A stretch of DNA of 64,000 nt from Callaeas wilsoni (GCA_013398955.1 VWPU01002887.1:62001-126000); one strand, 5' to 3'; shown: positions 1-13,500, counted from the stretch's first letter. Notes: a model not told the origin generated them from the letters alone. Translations and numbers: made by a program.

Positions 1-3000
1 TGCTCCAAATCCCCTGGATTTTGACCGAAAAAGCATCTCATGAATAATGAAGCATGGCTTTGTGCACACCAGGGTAACAGCTGAGTGAGGAAGAAAGGAT
101 CCTCCCCCCAGAAGGAACTTCTGTGTGTGTTTTGAACAACTCATCACCATGCACAGGAAGTCAATTTGTATCTGCAAGTATTAGTACAAGCTCCTAACCA
201 GAGGACACATGTTCAGGAAAAGCTGAGAACAATGTCTTGCACGCTCCCAAACCCAAAGAGTGACAGTATTTGAAATGAAAAATGTTCCTTGAAGTGTCTT
301 GCTATATAAATCATTTGGAAGTGTGTCCTTATCAGTTATTTAGAAGTGCTGAATTTTAGCTGAGAAAATGTAATAGCAGAACTCTGGTTGAGCCTTGGCT
401 GATAACCTAAATGTGCTGACCATGAGAGGCATACAGATTATACCTAAAATCCAGAGACTAAAAATGAACCTTGAATTTTCAAGTGCACAACAAGCTCTGA
501 GAAAATAAGTCAGATTCAGGTATTTTTCAGCTTTGGTTGAGAGTCCAAATTCTATCCAACCTGCTCTGTTGCTGGCTGTGAATGACAGCTGACCGGGCAC
601 AAGAGAGAGCCAGGTGAAACCAAGGGCAGCTATTTCAGGAGACTGCAGCAGTCAAAATGACAGAAGAAATATTGGTCCGACCTTTCTGTCATTTAGATGA
701 AAATATGTCACAAAAAATGTGTAAGAGTCTTTCCTAAGGTCTAACATAAACTAATTAATTGTCTTTGTACATTTCTAATTCTACTCATAGTTATTTATGA
801 TTGGTTCCAGAAATTGCCTATTCTAAATAACTTTATCTTGTTGTGGGGTGGCAGGGGGTTGTAGGTGGGAAGGAGTTAACTTCTTTTAAACAGAAAGTTT
901 TAGGCAGGAATGTAAGCAGCTTTTTTTTTCGGCTACCAATAGGTCTCTGAACATACTCTGTGCATACTGGGATATGTTACACTGTTTGTCAAAACTGTTG
1001 CAAACAAGGCTCATGAGCTGACTCAGTCTATGGACTGATTACATAAGCTACCAGGAATCCAGGTCAAAGCAAAATTGTCTTTAGGGAACTACCAGGTTAG
1101 AGACAGTGTCTTCTCTTTTTCCTATAATATGCGTTATCACAAATACATTTTGAAAGATTTTTCAAGAACCACAAAACCTAATTTTTTACAGGAACTAGGA
1201 AGAGAGACTTGTGCTTTAGAAGGGTTATTCAACTCTGCATGAAATCCCATTGCCTGTAAAATAAAAATAATATATTTTTTTCCAGATGCTCCTCAGGGTA
1301 GTAACCCAAAAACTTTTTGCCACTGAAGTAATTTTTGCACACAACTAATCTTGAGGCTTTATGGTACCTGCCAGTCAACTACTGGTTTGGAAGTCTCTAG
1401 AGCAAGTGAGACACTGTCTTGGTATTTACCCCATACCATTAAATCCTGTTCATACGGCACACGCTACGTGTACATGTATGACATTTAAGCAGAAATTACT
1501 AAAGTGTGTATTTTCCTCTTTTTGTTTGCTTGGAGGTTTTGTTTTTTGTTTACTGCTATTTTCTCCCTGGAGGGGGACTTCCTACAGGAGGCATTGCACA
1601 GGATCCTGATGAGTTTGTTGTACAGTTATCAAAAGGACAATTATGAGTGTGGGATTAAATGAACATCTTTTACAGGTCAAGACTTCACTTGAAGCCTTCC
1701 TGTGTCTCTGTGTTTGATTTTTCATGTTCTTCGATCCCAGAATTGCAAGAAACTATTTACTATAAACCTATTTAAAACCTTGTGATAGAGAGCTATACCC
1801 TGGTGCTCAGTGCTGAAGGGGTTAGTCTGAGAGAAACAAGGCTGAATAAAATATAATTCTCATGATGCTCATCCACATGATGCTTAATTAGTCCTCATTT
1901 GGGGGAACTGAGAAGCTGAGAGCCAGAATAATCAGTGCTTTTATGGATGCTAATGTCAGATGAATCTTCAGAAGAAAATGACAAAAATATTTGGTTTTTT
2001 TTTTTTTCTTCTAACTTTCAGGCATCATTAGATTGCAGGATAGTGGAAATGGAAGATCAGAAAATTAATTTACTTGACTTCTCCAGCTCTCTGCATAGCT
2101 CTATGAGCTACTGAGTGAACACATGGTCTAGAATTTTTGGTCTATTGCAAACCAAAAGTAATCCGGACCATCCTGGTCCTAGAACAGGCTGGCATAATAC
2201 TCTGCCTCCCCTTCATCCGCAGCCACAGATGCTTACAGGTTGTAAGAACCCCTCAGTAAATCATACAAATTTAGCTCCAGTTTTTGCAGGAAGGAACTGG
2301 GTATTTATGCAGCTATTTATGCAGCTGCAGCTGTTATCCTGCACATTTGTTTGTTTTTCACACGCACCGTTATGGAAAAAAAAAATTCCTCCTCTAGAAT
2401 TGATAAGTCCATTTCAGCCCCCACTTTGATAATTAGCATTTGATGAGGCTACTTGATCTTGCATGTAACACTTTTCATCAATACTTGGTGGCACTACCAT
2501 GCATTAAGTGCTAATACATTATTTCTAGGAACATTAAGGTCCAGAGTGATTGCCACAGTCATTGTTTTATGGAGTCAGCAAATTAGAGAAATGATACACA
2601 GGAATCTTAAAGACCATTAGCCTGTTTTTATGATATTTCCAGAGGATGGTATGTCAACTTATGCAAGTCGAATGGGTGTTTTTCCTTATTTAAAAGTAAT
2701 ATTAAAGAGAAATTTAAAGTAAGCTGTAAATATGCATTCAAGACATTAAAAGAATTTTTTCCTGAGAATTAATGAATGTGATAAGTGCCCTGTGGTGAGA
2801 GAGTGCTGGATTTTCTTTGAAGTCAAAACTGAGAATTCTGGTTGGTGATTTTCTAGATGATAAGAACATTCGCCTGATAGCAACAATTATTTTTCAGTGA
2901 AGGCTACTGCAACCTGCAATAGCATTGTACTCTGTTCCTAGTTTTATCACTGTCTTCTTGACTTCTATTCTGCTCAAAGACTGAGTCTCTTGCTTTTGCA

Positions 3001-5579
3001 AGGCACTTCACTAATCCCTACAGGCACCATGTCTTTTAAAATTAAACCACAAATGTGGCCTTAAAGTACTGGTGAAAATCTAAAGCAAATCTGCAAGGAA
3101 AAGAAAAATATAATTTTTGCTGGAAGTCCAAACTAGTAATTCTTATGCTTTCATAAAGGTGTGGATGGTAAAAGAAAAAGGGAATGAATTTGAGAAGATG
3201 TTTCAGCCCAGATGAGCAGTTATTACCTTTAATTTCCTGGTCTCTCTGGACTTGTCAGTAATATTTGGGAGGGAGTTGTGTTTCAGTGGTCATAAGGAAG
3301 CTGTTGTGTTTACAGGAAAAAAAGCAGAAAGACCTTTTAATATTATTCTCCAGTCCATGAGTTCATAATATCCTACTACACCAGAGCAGCTGGTGATAAA
3401 AACAGAGGGCACAGCATGAGCTGGGAGTGACATACCTGTCACGCAGCACTGTCGTGCCTGTGTGTAGAGTCTGGGAGTTTTACTCAAGATTTAGCCTTGC
3501 ACAGTACAGGTGCTGCTGCTCTACTACCAATGGTCACAAAAAAGCAGAAGTTAGTGCAGAAGGATCTGGAGGTGGCCTTCAGCACACCTTTGTGCAGCTG
3601 CTTTTCCCTGCTGTCTGTAGTGTCCAGAGGAAAAGAGCCGGTGCTGTTGAGCCGAAACAGTGGTAAGTGGTGCTTGGAGGCCACCAGGTTGAAGAGGCAG
3701 CATGAAGAAGTCGGCTTTGGCTGTTCAGTGGCCTAAGTAAATGGGATCAGAGTTGGCAGTGTCTAGTTCAGAAAACTGCATGCCACCATTAGAGTAAACG
3801 GCCTCCTAATCAAGAGGTGTGCACATGTGATCACCCAGCAGGTCACATCTGGAAATTCAATGGCCAAATGTTTAAAGGCATTAGAGGCTCATAAGGACAG
3901 AAAGGAGCACCAAACGGTATTTTCAGAAGCGACTCCTATTACTTAAATTGCAATAAAATCTATGAGAATCAGGCACTGAAGTACTTAATGCCTCCCTGAG
4001 AAAACTCTGCAAGGTGCCTGTTTTTATCTGTAAGTGCCTACGTGCCTCTTAAAATCCTGGCTGTCAGAGACATCTCTTACCCATAAGGCTTTAGCAATGC
4101 TGAGTAGCAGAGATGGAAGAAGGATTAAGGCACAAATGCTGCAGTGTTTGAGCCTTCCCTGTGTAACGTCCGTGCATGGCTCTATTTGTGCATCTGGTGC
4201 CACAGGAAGATGGATCACGTAGGGACATGCCTTCAGAAAGCAAGAATGTGACACACAGACTTCCTAAAAGGTATCAAAGCAGAGAACAAGAAAATCAGAG
4301 CATTGTCTTGGATTCCCATTCCCCTGAGCAGACGAAGAGGAAAGGAGGACATGTTTAGTACCTTGTTCCTTAGATCACAGTAGCAAAAGTACCTGGCTCC
4401 AGGGCTAAATAAAGAAGGAAAATGAACTAAGTCCTGCTACCAGCTGTGATGGAGAAAAGCCTGCTGTGTTCTTCAGGAGGATTATTGGTATTACTGGTAA
4501 CTGGAGAGATGCACATAAAACTGTATGAAGAGTAGAAAGGTAAACTTCCAACACAGGTAATCGAAAGTATAAAGAAATAGGAGATTATTCTTTTGCAAAA
4601 ACCAGTCTCTTCAAAATCTTATTGCAAATACTATCTTGCAAAATAATCGAGCAATATTGTATTTTATAATATGAGCTAATTAGTGATACATACAGGAGAC
4701 AACAGGACCTTGAAAGGGTCAGCTTAGAAAGCCTTCACCAACTGGGTCAGGGACTGTAGTTTAAATGCAAAGCTGGGGAACATTCAGGTGCACAGTAGCA
4801 ATCAAGCAGCCACCAAGATAATACAGCAAGGAGCACAGAGACACATGAAGCTGCGGAGCTGAATACTTGTGTGACAGTAAACGTCAAGATATGAACAGAG
4901 CTGAATTCCATGTGTGGAAGGCCAGCAGGTCCTGTGGAGTAAAACTTGATGATGAAAAGCAAGGTCATAGACAGACTGGAAAGTACACAGTCGTGTCAAA
5001 GCCTGTGGGGAGAGCAGCTAAAGAAAAACCAGAGCACAATCAGGAAGCAGGCATTGATTTAGAGTTTGGATGTATAGGATACTAGGCTGTACAAAGTGGC
5101 AAAAATGAATGGTCTGTAGGTGCCAGGCTGGCACCGGATGCAGTAATATTGGAGTAAGCAGATATAGGCAAGAAACTGAATGTCAGGTAGATAGATATAT
5201 ACAGAACTGCGGAGATATCTTTGGGATTATTCAAGGGAAGAAAGCAAAATTGTCATCCAGCAACAGTGAATGGCAGTTACATGATTTCTTAATCTCTTGG
5301 ACTATATGTTAGAGCAAGCATAACAGAAAGCACTTGAGATCATGCTTTCAGTAATACAGAAGACCCTATTGTCAGTGCAAACAGGCAAATAGATGATGCT
5401 TTGACAGCTGCTCTGCTCTCTGGGCTTGAACTCATCGCCCTGCAGAGTCAGTCAGGCTCAGCCCAGGGTGCCTGCAGCAGCCACTCCAGGCTGGGGTAGC
5501 TGCACCTCTGCAAACTGGCTGCAGTGTGCAGAGGGAGGATCATAGGAGCTAAAGAAGGGTTAGCATGTGTCTTACAAGA
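1..5579 (+). other. SH3RF3: SH3RF3 intron (or upstream) sequence, no recognised gene
   Basis: The sequence is AT-rich and non-coding. Short ORFs are present in all frames but none shows a family motif or codon bias. I searched by eye for the exon expected to precede 10402 and did not find it. A (T)12 tract lies at about 1997-2008, and a short direct repeat (tatttatgcagc, twice) near 2300-2325. I assign this as intron because SH3RF3 exons must continue upstream. Confidence 0.6.
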
Positions 5580-5846
5580 AAGATGAAGCATTGGTCAGCT
5601 CTCAGACCTGGATATCATTGCTACTAGTGGAATGAGTCCTGTGATTGGAGTGCTGCCACCAAGGGATACAGGCTTCAGAAGGAGTAGGCAGGACAGGTGA
5701 GGGCGAGGTGTGACACTGTAAGTAAGGGAGAAGTTTGATTGCACAGCCCTTACTGTTAGTGATGATGTGGTGAAGAGCCTCTGGGTGAAGACTGGGGGGA
5801 AGGAAAACAAAGTAGATATTGTAGAGGGTGTTTACTACTGATTGCC

Positions 5847-5936
5847 CAGCCGGGATGTAAGCACCAGCGAATTATTCTAAAGGCAATTAGGCAGCCGGGA
5901 TGTAAGCACCAGCAAGTTATTCTAAAGGCAATTAGG
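5847..5936 (+). repeat. 45-bp tandem duplication inside the CR1 copy
   Basis: Unit 1 (5847-5891) and unit 2 (5892-5936) both begin cagccgggatgtaagcacca and end ctaaaggcaattagg, with only a couple of mismatches between them. The duplication falls in the endonuclease region. It could be replication slippage after insertion. Confidence 0.9.
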
Positions 5937-7470
5937 AGAACTCTCTGGATCAGCAGCCCTTGTCCTTATGGGAGATTTCAACTTCCCAGACATCAACTGG
6001 AAATATCATACTTCTGTGACAAGTCTTGGAAATTCTTGAGGTCTATAGGAGAAAACTGCTTGTCATTCATACTTAGTGAGCCAACTAGGAAAGATGCCCT
6101 CCTGGACTTGCTATTTGTGAATAGAGAAGGACTCATGAGGGATGTGACAGCAGGTGGCTGTCTTGGCTACAGTGTTCATGAAATGGCCGAGTTTAGGATT
6201 TTCACTGTAAAGACAAAAAAGGATGTCAGAGGTGCTTCCCTGGACTTCATGAGAGCAAACTTCATGCTATTCAGGGTGTTATTTAGCAGAGTGCCCTGGC
6301 TATCTGCTTTTAAGGACTTTGGAGTCCACATGTGCTAGTCAGTCTTTATGATTCACCTTGCAGAAGCACAGGAGCACACAACTTCACTGTGTTGTGGGTC
6401 AAGCAAGCAGAGCAGAAGACCAGCTTGGCTGAACAGGGAACTCCTTGTGTAGGTCAGGAGGAAAAAGAAACTGTATGACCTCTGGAAGCAAGGTTAGGCT
6501 TCTCAGGAACCTGAATACAGAGCTGTGGTTCATTTACACAGGGAGAAGACATGAAAGGCCAAAGCTCAATTAGAGTTGAAACTGGCCAGTGTCATTTCAA
6601 ATAACATGAAGGGCTTTATTTTCAGGTGAGGTCTAAAGAAAATATTGGACTGATACTTGGTAAAGGTGGCGAATACTTGGTAATACTTGGTGAATCTGAC
6701 TAACAGGAATGAAGAAAAAGCAGATGCATTCTATGCACTTTTGTCTCAGTCTTTAGTAGACCTTCAGCTTCCTAGTCCCCTGAGTTGGAGGACCACAAGT
6801 GTGGGAACAGTGACTTTCTATCTGTGGACACCGGAATTGTAAGGGATCAGCTGTATCAGCTGAATGTTCACAAGTCCATGGGGCCTCATGGGATTCATCC
6901 AAGAGTTCTGAAGGAGCCAGTGAATGTTATGGCAGGACCCCTCTCAATCATCTGTCAAAGATCTTGGAGGTTTAGGGAGGTTCTGCTGACTTGAAGTTTG
7001 ACAGTGTTACTCTAGTCCACAAAAAAAGGCATGAGGGAAGACCCAAGCAACTACAGACCGGTTAATCTAACCTCAGTTGCTGGAAAAATTATGGAGATGA
7101 TTATACTGGGTACTATTGAAAGGCATTTAAAGAATGACACAGTCCTAAGCAACAGTCAATATGGGTTCACAAGAGGGAAGTCTCATTTAACTGATTTGAC
7201 ATCCTTCTATAATAGAGTAACCTGCCTAGTGAATGAAGGGAAGGCAGTGGGTACAGTTTTTTCAGGATTTTAGTAGACTTTTGATACTGTACCTCAGCAT
7301 CTTTCTGGACAGGTTGCTCAGCCGTGAAATGAGTGGACTTGTGATGCACTGGGTGAAGAACTGGCCAAAGGCCAGATCTCAAAGGATTGCAGTGAATGGG
7401 GCTACAGCTTGCTGTTGACAGGTCACCGGTGGTGTTCTTTGGGGTTCAGTTTTAGGGCCAGTTCTCTCCT

Positions 7471-7550
7471 ATATACATATACATACATATACATATACAT
7501 ATCCATATACATATACATATACACATACACATATACACACACATATATGT
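7471..7550 (+). repeat. (ATACAT)n / (ATAC)n microsatellite within CR1 reverse transcriptase
   Basis: About 80 bp of imperfect atacat/acatat units sit exactly between the GPVL block and the K-F-A-G-D block of the CR1 RT domain, where an intact element has a short conserved stretch. The simple repeat therefore grew inside the element after insertion. Confidence 0.92.
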
Positions 7551-8500
7551 CAATGATCACAGTGGAGGAGGTGAATGCACCACCAGCAAGTTTGCTGGTG
7601 ATACCAGACTGGGAGGTGCTGTTGACTCTCTTGAGGGACAAGATGCCTTGCAGAGGGATATAGATACACTGGAGCATTGGCCAATGATTAGTGGAAGGAA
7701 ATGTAACAATTCAAAATGCTGGATTCTGATCCACCTAGGATGGGATAAAGCCAGGCACAAGTGTGGATTAGGAGAGGAGTGGCTGAAGAGCAGCCCTGCA
7801 GAAAGGGATCTGGGGCTGCTGGTGGACAGCAGGCTCAGTGTGAGTCAGCAAAGAGCTCTGGCAGCCCAGAGGGCAAACCCCGTCCTGGGGTGCATCAAAC
7901 AGAGCATCAGCAGTCATTCAAAATTATCCGTCTGTATTCACTGTTGGTATGGCCTCACCTGGAGCACTGTGTGCAGTTCTGGGCCCCACCATGGAAGGAG
8001 GATGTGAAGGTCCTTGAATGCATCCAGAGGAGGACAACAAATCTTGTGAAAGGACTGCAAGGAATGTCCTAAGAGGAGCAGCTGAGGACACTGTGCTTGT
8101 CTAGTTTGGAGAGAAGGAGGCTGCAGGGTGACCTCATTGCTCCCTACAGCTTCCTGAGGAGGGGAAGCGGAGAGGGAGGTGCTGAGCTCTTCTCACTGGT
8201 GCCCACTGACGGAATGCATGGGAGTGGTTCAAAGCTGCCCCACAGGACATTCAGACTGGACATTAAGAAGCCTTTCTTTACTGAGAAGGTGGTCAAACTC
8301 TGGAATAGGCTTCCTAGAAAAGTGGTTGATGCCCCAAACCTGTCGGTGTTTAAGAGCCATTTGGACAATGCCCTTAGTTGGTCAACCTTAAAGTGGTCAG
8401 GCAGTTAGATTAGATACATGTTGCAGGTAACTTCAAATATAAATATTCTATTCTACTCTATTCCATTCTGTCCTATTCTATCCTTTCCTGCTGTGATCTT

Positions 8501-10401
8501 CTCTGCCTTTGCAGTTGCACCCTGAGGCTGTTCATTCAGGTCCATTTCTTTCATGAGGTAAAATAAAAAGATTTTTTCCTAGCAAGGAAGGGTGGGGACT
8601 GATGCATTTTCTGTTTTCTTAGAGACAGTTTCTCTGGTCCAGAGCAGGCATATAGTGGTAGCATGAAGAAGTTTGAACCAGTTGATGTCTCACTTACCTC
8701 TTGGATGAGGCAGCTGCCAGGTGTCTCAGCCCAACATCTTCTGCAATCCCTCACCCCATTAACCAGCCCAGCATAACAAATGAGGGCTCATTCTCCAGCT
8801 ATCCCTAAATTTTTTAGTGAGTTGATGTGTTTTTTCTGTAAATTGATACTAGCTCACTGACGTGACAGGCAGTATTAATAAAGCCTTAGTCACAGAGCTG
8901 GAAAGAATGCTTTTTACACATAGGACCAAGAGCTGCCTGGATTCTTCTTTGTTTGAGCAAGCAGCCAGAAAGTTAGAGGAAATAATGAGAAAAAGGAGAT
9001 GTACTTGTCAATACAACTTCATGATTGAGTGTAGATGTTGGTGAGAGATGAGACATCTTGCTGCTTTTTGCCAAAAGCTATGGAATCACAGTGCAGTGTC
9101 TCCATGTTTTGCTGCACAATTTCCTAATGATACTGTGTTCATACACAGCAAAGCAATATAGCTCAGCAATGCACTGTCAAGACAGAACACTAATAATTAT
9201 GTGGCTTCTTCGGAATGAGGTAACCTTGAAATCCAGTAATTAAGTAGCAATGTGTGTCTTGGTTTAACTCCATATCTTGGTTTAATTCAGTGTCATTTTT
9301 AAGTGCAAAAATTGTCCCTATATTTGTCTTCCAAAAATCAATATTTACTGTTTGTTAGATAGAATTTTGAAACAGAAAAGCTGTAGTGGAGGCCTGTGAA
9401 CTGCTCAGAATCTTTGCTGTGTGTAACACACTGTGCCTGAACATGCAATTTGTGTGTATTTGTTCCTACTTTGTAGAGCCATTCTGCATATGGACATGCA
9501 TACAGCATATGGTTAGACTTACTAAAAAAGCTTTTTGCTCAAGTAAACCACTACAAGTCCCATCAGCCCAGCTCTGCCCTGTCTGCAGTGAAGATCTGTT
9601 GCTACAGGCCTTGGCATTAGTTCAGGAGACGTTTCCAGTCAGGATTCATTTTTGACAGAGATGAATGAGGACTTTGGTGAGACAACTCAAAAAGAGATTG
9701 CCCTACATAATTTGGCTGAGCATTAGGCTTCGAGAAATGAATGATTACATTTAGAATTGCCTTTCACATTAATAGCTGGAGAAGATCTGTCCAGCTGTCT
9801 ATGTGAGAGTGGAGATTTATTTTCTGGGGTAAAAGTGAAGTACTTTCTCCATTCACAGAAAGTTTTGGGTTAGGTAGTCACCATTTTTTGAAAGAGAAGA
9901 ATATTCCTGATGATAAAAAGAGTATATAGAAATGACACTGCATTTTGGAAATTGAATAGTATCTTCTTCTCCAGAGATCCATAACCATTAACCAAAACAG
10001 TACCAATTTAAAAACAAGTTTTTGAGGGGAAAATGTTACTTTTATCAGAGGAGGTACTATTGCAGATATGCACATGCCAAGCTGACTTTACAAAGCAGTT
10101 AAGTAGTTTTACACTGTAAAACTTTTAAGATGTGCATACAACATTTGACTAAAATTTCTCTGACAGGTACATGGAAATTCTGCTAATCCTTTGTGTTAGA
10201 AATGTGGTTTTGGAATGTGCAAGGCTAGAATATATATATATTATATATATATATTTTTTTAATGCAGTATCATGAAGTTAGAAAATCTAGGAATTTTTTA
10301 AAAATATGTGTTTTATTCCTCTATGCCTTCACCTCACAGCAATTTAGGAAATGATGGGCTTCATCTTAAATCCTTTTGTGTTCTTCTTTGTGTATTTTCA
10401 G
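8501..10401 (+). other. SH3RF3: SH3RF3 intron, no recognised gene or transposon
   Basis: This is non-coding AT-rich sequence between the CR1 tail and the first recognised exon. An (AT)n tract lies at about 10229-10253, followed by a T run. Confidence 0.6.
10229..10253 (+). repeat. (AT)n microsatellite
   Basis: An alternating TA run with one interruption, about 150 bp upstream of the exon acceptor at 10401. Confidence 0.85.
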
Positions 10402-10502
10402 GATTCCTCTTTGATTGGAACAGCCACAGTGGCTGGTCCCAGGACAAGTGCAATAATTGGAGATCAGGGAACACCACCGAAGGTCCAGCTCCCCCTCAAT
10501 AT
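10402..10502 (+). CDS. SH3RF3: SH3RF3 exon, linker just before SH3-3
   Basis: This 101-bp exon begins in phase 0 after acceptor tgtattttcag and ends at donor AT|GTAAGC. It encodes 33 residues, starting [13 protein letters not shown] and ending [11 protein letters not shown], plus two bases (AT) that join the C at 14573 to make Ile. The ending matches the residues that precede the third SH3 domain in SH3RF3. The reading frame has no ATG upstream within the exon, so a simple ORF scan misses it. A (TG)8 tract lies about 45 bp past the donor (10546-10561). The preceding exon is not in the window; it should hold the conserved MEISAPVLISSS-type segment, which I did not find in 1-10401. Confidence 0.93.
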
Positions 10503-13500
10503 GTAAGCAGCTCATCTCAGTCACTGTGTTCTCTCTGTTTCCAATTGTGTGTGTGTGTGTGCTTGAAACCTGAATGCCCAAATCTCAGCTCAGGTGCGTC
10601 CTGAGAAGAGAGAGATTGCAATTTCAAACATGAGGCCGCCCCTGCTGAAATTGAAAAATTAAGAGAGAAGGGAAAGACTTCCCCCTTTCTCTGTGAGCCC
10701 TTTTAGACTTTATTTATTATAGCTGTATGGATCATTGTGAAGCAAACCGAGTACCTCTGAGCTAGAGAAAATCTTCTTTCAATTAAAGCTCTTAGAAAGG
10801 TGTAGTCCCACCTTTTTTGCAATCAAACAACTGATATACTCATCATTAACCAGAAAAAATGACCCAGTTACATCTTTTTGGTGCCATCAACAATGAATGA
10901 ACAAAGGCAATGAATGAACGCCATATCTTTGGCATATGGTCTTGTTGAACAGTGCGTAGAGTAACAGAAGGTTTACAGAACAGAAAGAGTAGACTTCATT
11001 ATAGCAAGTCTCTTCTAGCCTGGTGGGTTTATCTGATAGTTGTCTAATTAACTACTGAATCCTTTCCTCTCAACACATATATCTTGTAAAAGCAGGACAA
11101 CTACACGCACACACACACACGCACACCCATAGTTTTGAGTTTGATGATATAGCTAAAACAAGATCTAAATTCACAAAATCCTAAAAATAATAGAGGAGAT
11201 CTTCTTTATGAACAATATGGGAGTTGGAACAGAACCAGACAAATTTCTTCTTGGCTACTTATTTGAGATCTTTATACCTGAGGGATGCCACACATCCCTG
11301 AATGCCCCACGGAGAAGTCTTGTCACCACCCTGTGGTCACCCTGCACAGCCTGTGTGGCACATAGTGGGGCACATGTTTATTTCAAGGTTTTTCCTGACT
11401 AGGAAGCAGTAACTGACAATATTTGAAGTACCTAGCTGCTGAATCAGGACATTTTCCAGCTCTCTGGCAATGGCCCTGACTCCATGCCTCAGCAAGCCTC
11501 CCCATCTCCCTCCCATGCTTCTCCTGTCATCTCCCTTGTGAAGAAGCCTTGTAATCCAGTCTGTCATTTTGCATTTGCGAGCCAAGTTCCAGTCAAAGAG
11601 GATGCATTATTTGAAAGCTGTAGCAGTAGTGGGGAGGTGCAACTCTAGACAAAGCCCTGGGGCTTCTGCTTTATAAGCAGAGTCACAGGCAGCTACCCAA
11701 GACCAAGAACATAAGCCACCTTCACACTTGGACCTTTTTTAGGGAACTTCTAATAAACATTTTGGGGTTTTCTAGGTCCCACTACCTAACCTTTAGCCTC
11801 ACTGTTTCACATAGCCCAGAATAATTTGATACTACATTTTGCAAGATTTCAGATTGTTGTTTTAACACTTTCTCCTAGGCTGTAATGAGTTAGCTGGTGA
11901 AGTTTCACACCTAAAATCTAGAGAACAGTGAAATGTGTCTAAATCCAAAGACTTTGGCTTAAGGCAAAATCATCCTCAGCAAATGGGACCACTAGACCTG
12001 ATTTCCTGCCAGAGGAAAAACCCAGAAACAACTTCTGGAGAAGGAAGCTGCCTGTAATCAAATTGTTTTCAGCCATGGATGAGAGCAGGCACCCCCCAGC
12101 TCTCCCACAGCCACCTCTCTGCCAGGAATGGAATTTATGCCTGCCCATAGGGTGGGCTGTGGACCCAGGCTGGGCCTGTCACTGCATTTGGAGAACCCTG
12201 TACCCTGTCTCTGCAACTAAAGAGGAGAGCCCCAGGGATGGGCATCCTCAGTACCCCACACAGATGGTGGGATCGCTGGTCCACGAAGAAAGTGCTGATC
12301 ACTCGTGTTGTCCCAGGGTCACCCTATCTGGTTGTCGCACACGAGTTTTCCTCACTTTAGCCAAACAAAGGTTGGTCTGTTTTGGTGTGCTGTCTGTGCT
12401 GGGCTGTTGAACACCTTCTTTCAGTCTCTGCAAGAATTTCAATACTCTATCCAAAGGATGTTTAGGCTCATTGTAATATTGGCTATTCAGACTTACTGGT
12501 AGCTGATCTGGAGGAATTTGCTGGGTGAAGCTAGGAGGAGAGAACAGAAAGAAACTAACAGGAGATCTGGAGATCTCTGCAAGGCACAACACCCTATGAT
12601 CCACTTAGGGTAATTTTCTTTGCACCCTCTTCCAGAATCTCCACCTATAAATTACATTATTACATGTAGCCCCTTGGGGGAAAAGGCTAAGTGAGTCTAT
12701 CTAAAATGCTCTATCCCTGACCGCCTGCTTTACCCATAGCTTCTGAATCTGAGCCCTGTGTAAGCAGCAATTTCAAAAGGGACAGTCAAAGCCACACTTT
12801 CTGCTCCCTCAAGTGACTGCAGTCTGGCACTTTCTCTTATGTCCTTGCAGAGCACAGTGCCGAAGGATTAGCACTGAAGCATGCAACCTTATTTCTTGTC
12901 AGGGCGACGCATTTTAATGTTCTTCAGATCATATGTAGCCTCATGTTTTCCACCAGGTGAACAGCTACAGACTTGCTCCAGACCACCTGATTATATAGGC
13001 TAAAAAAAGGATGTGCAGGGTGGTTTCTCCCATCCGTTGACTAATGAAATACAGTTTCTGATTAGGTCTTTGTACCCCATGCACGTGGTAAGCAGAGCCA
13101 GGCACATCAGCCTAAGATTCCCCAAGGAGCTGTTACCAAATATTTCATATTCTGCTCATTACTGCTGTTTATTTACTACCTTCAGAACAAAAATAAGGAA
13201 AGCTATGGTACAATAAAGAAGTAGAATCAAGAAAAATAACAGGATTTATTCCTCAATTACATTTCCTGGAGAGCAGAAGTAAAAAGTCATGTATCATTTT
13301 TATTGGCTGAAAATCTACAATCACAACTGCTGTAGTTTTTATTTTTTCTCTGGTTCACTGCTATAAGGTGGGCAGCAAGCCTCTTCTCACCCACCCCTGA
13401 GCCTAAGAGCATTCTGCTGCACTTTGTAGTGTAAATGCACTTTCTCTGTTTTCCCATATCTTTTAATCTGTCGTCACTGCCTGTAGATCACAAATAAATA

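Larger units (their letters stand above)
5580..8500 (+). mobile_element. CR1 LINE, nearly complete but decayed ORF2, sense orientation
   Basis: In order, this shows endonuclease motifs (around 5945-6060 the MGDFNFPDINW-like block; 6065-6190 EPTRKDALLDLLFVNREGL), the linker RPAWLNRELL-like block near 6420, and reverse transcriptase blocks (6835-6930 VHKSMGPHGIHPRVL; 7031-7080 NYRPVNLTSVAGKIME). After these come the C-terminal domain (7760-8060) and the family's 3' end, NRLPRKVVDAPNLSVFKSHLDNAL at 8300-8380. It ends in an ATTCT-type simple tail (8440-8490). Many frameshifts and stops break it, and the catalytic ADD of the RT reads AGD, so it is dead. Only the extreme 5' part appears missing. 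Confidence 0.95.

Noticed and set aside
3500..3680. Exon-like segment with a strong donor (aacagtg|gtaagtgg) and a pyrimidine-rich acceptor near 3620
   Set aside because: The short peptide (SRGKEPVLLSRNSG) does not match the part of SH3RF3 I would expect before the 10402 exon, and no neighbouring exon joins it in phase.
11939..12604. Two minus-strand frames (69 and 101 codons) that looked like a possible gene relic
   Set aside because: No family recognised, no linking splice sites, and an overlapping 115-codon frame lies on the other strand.
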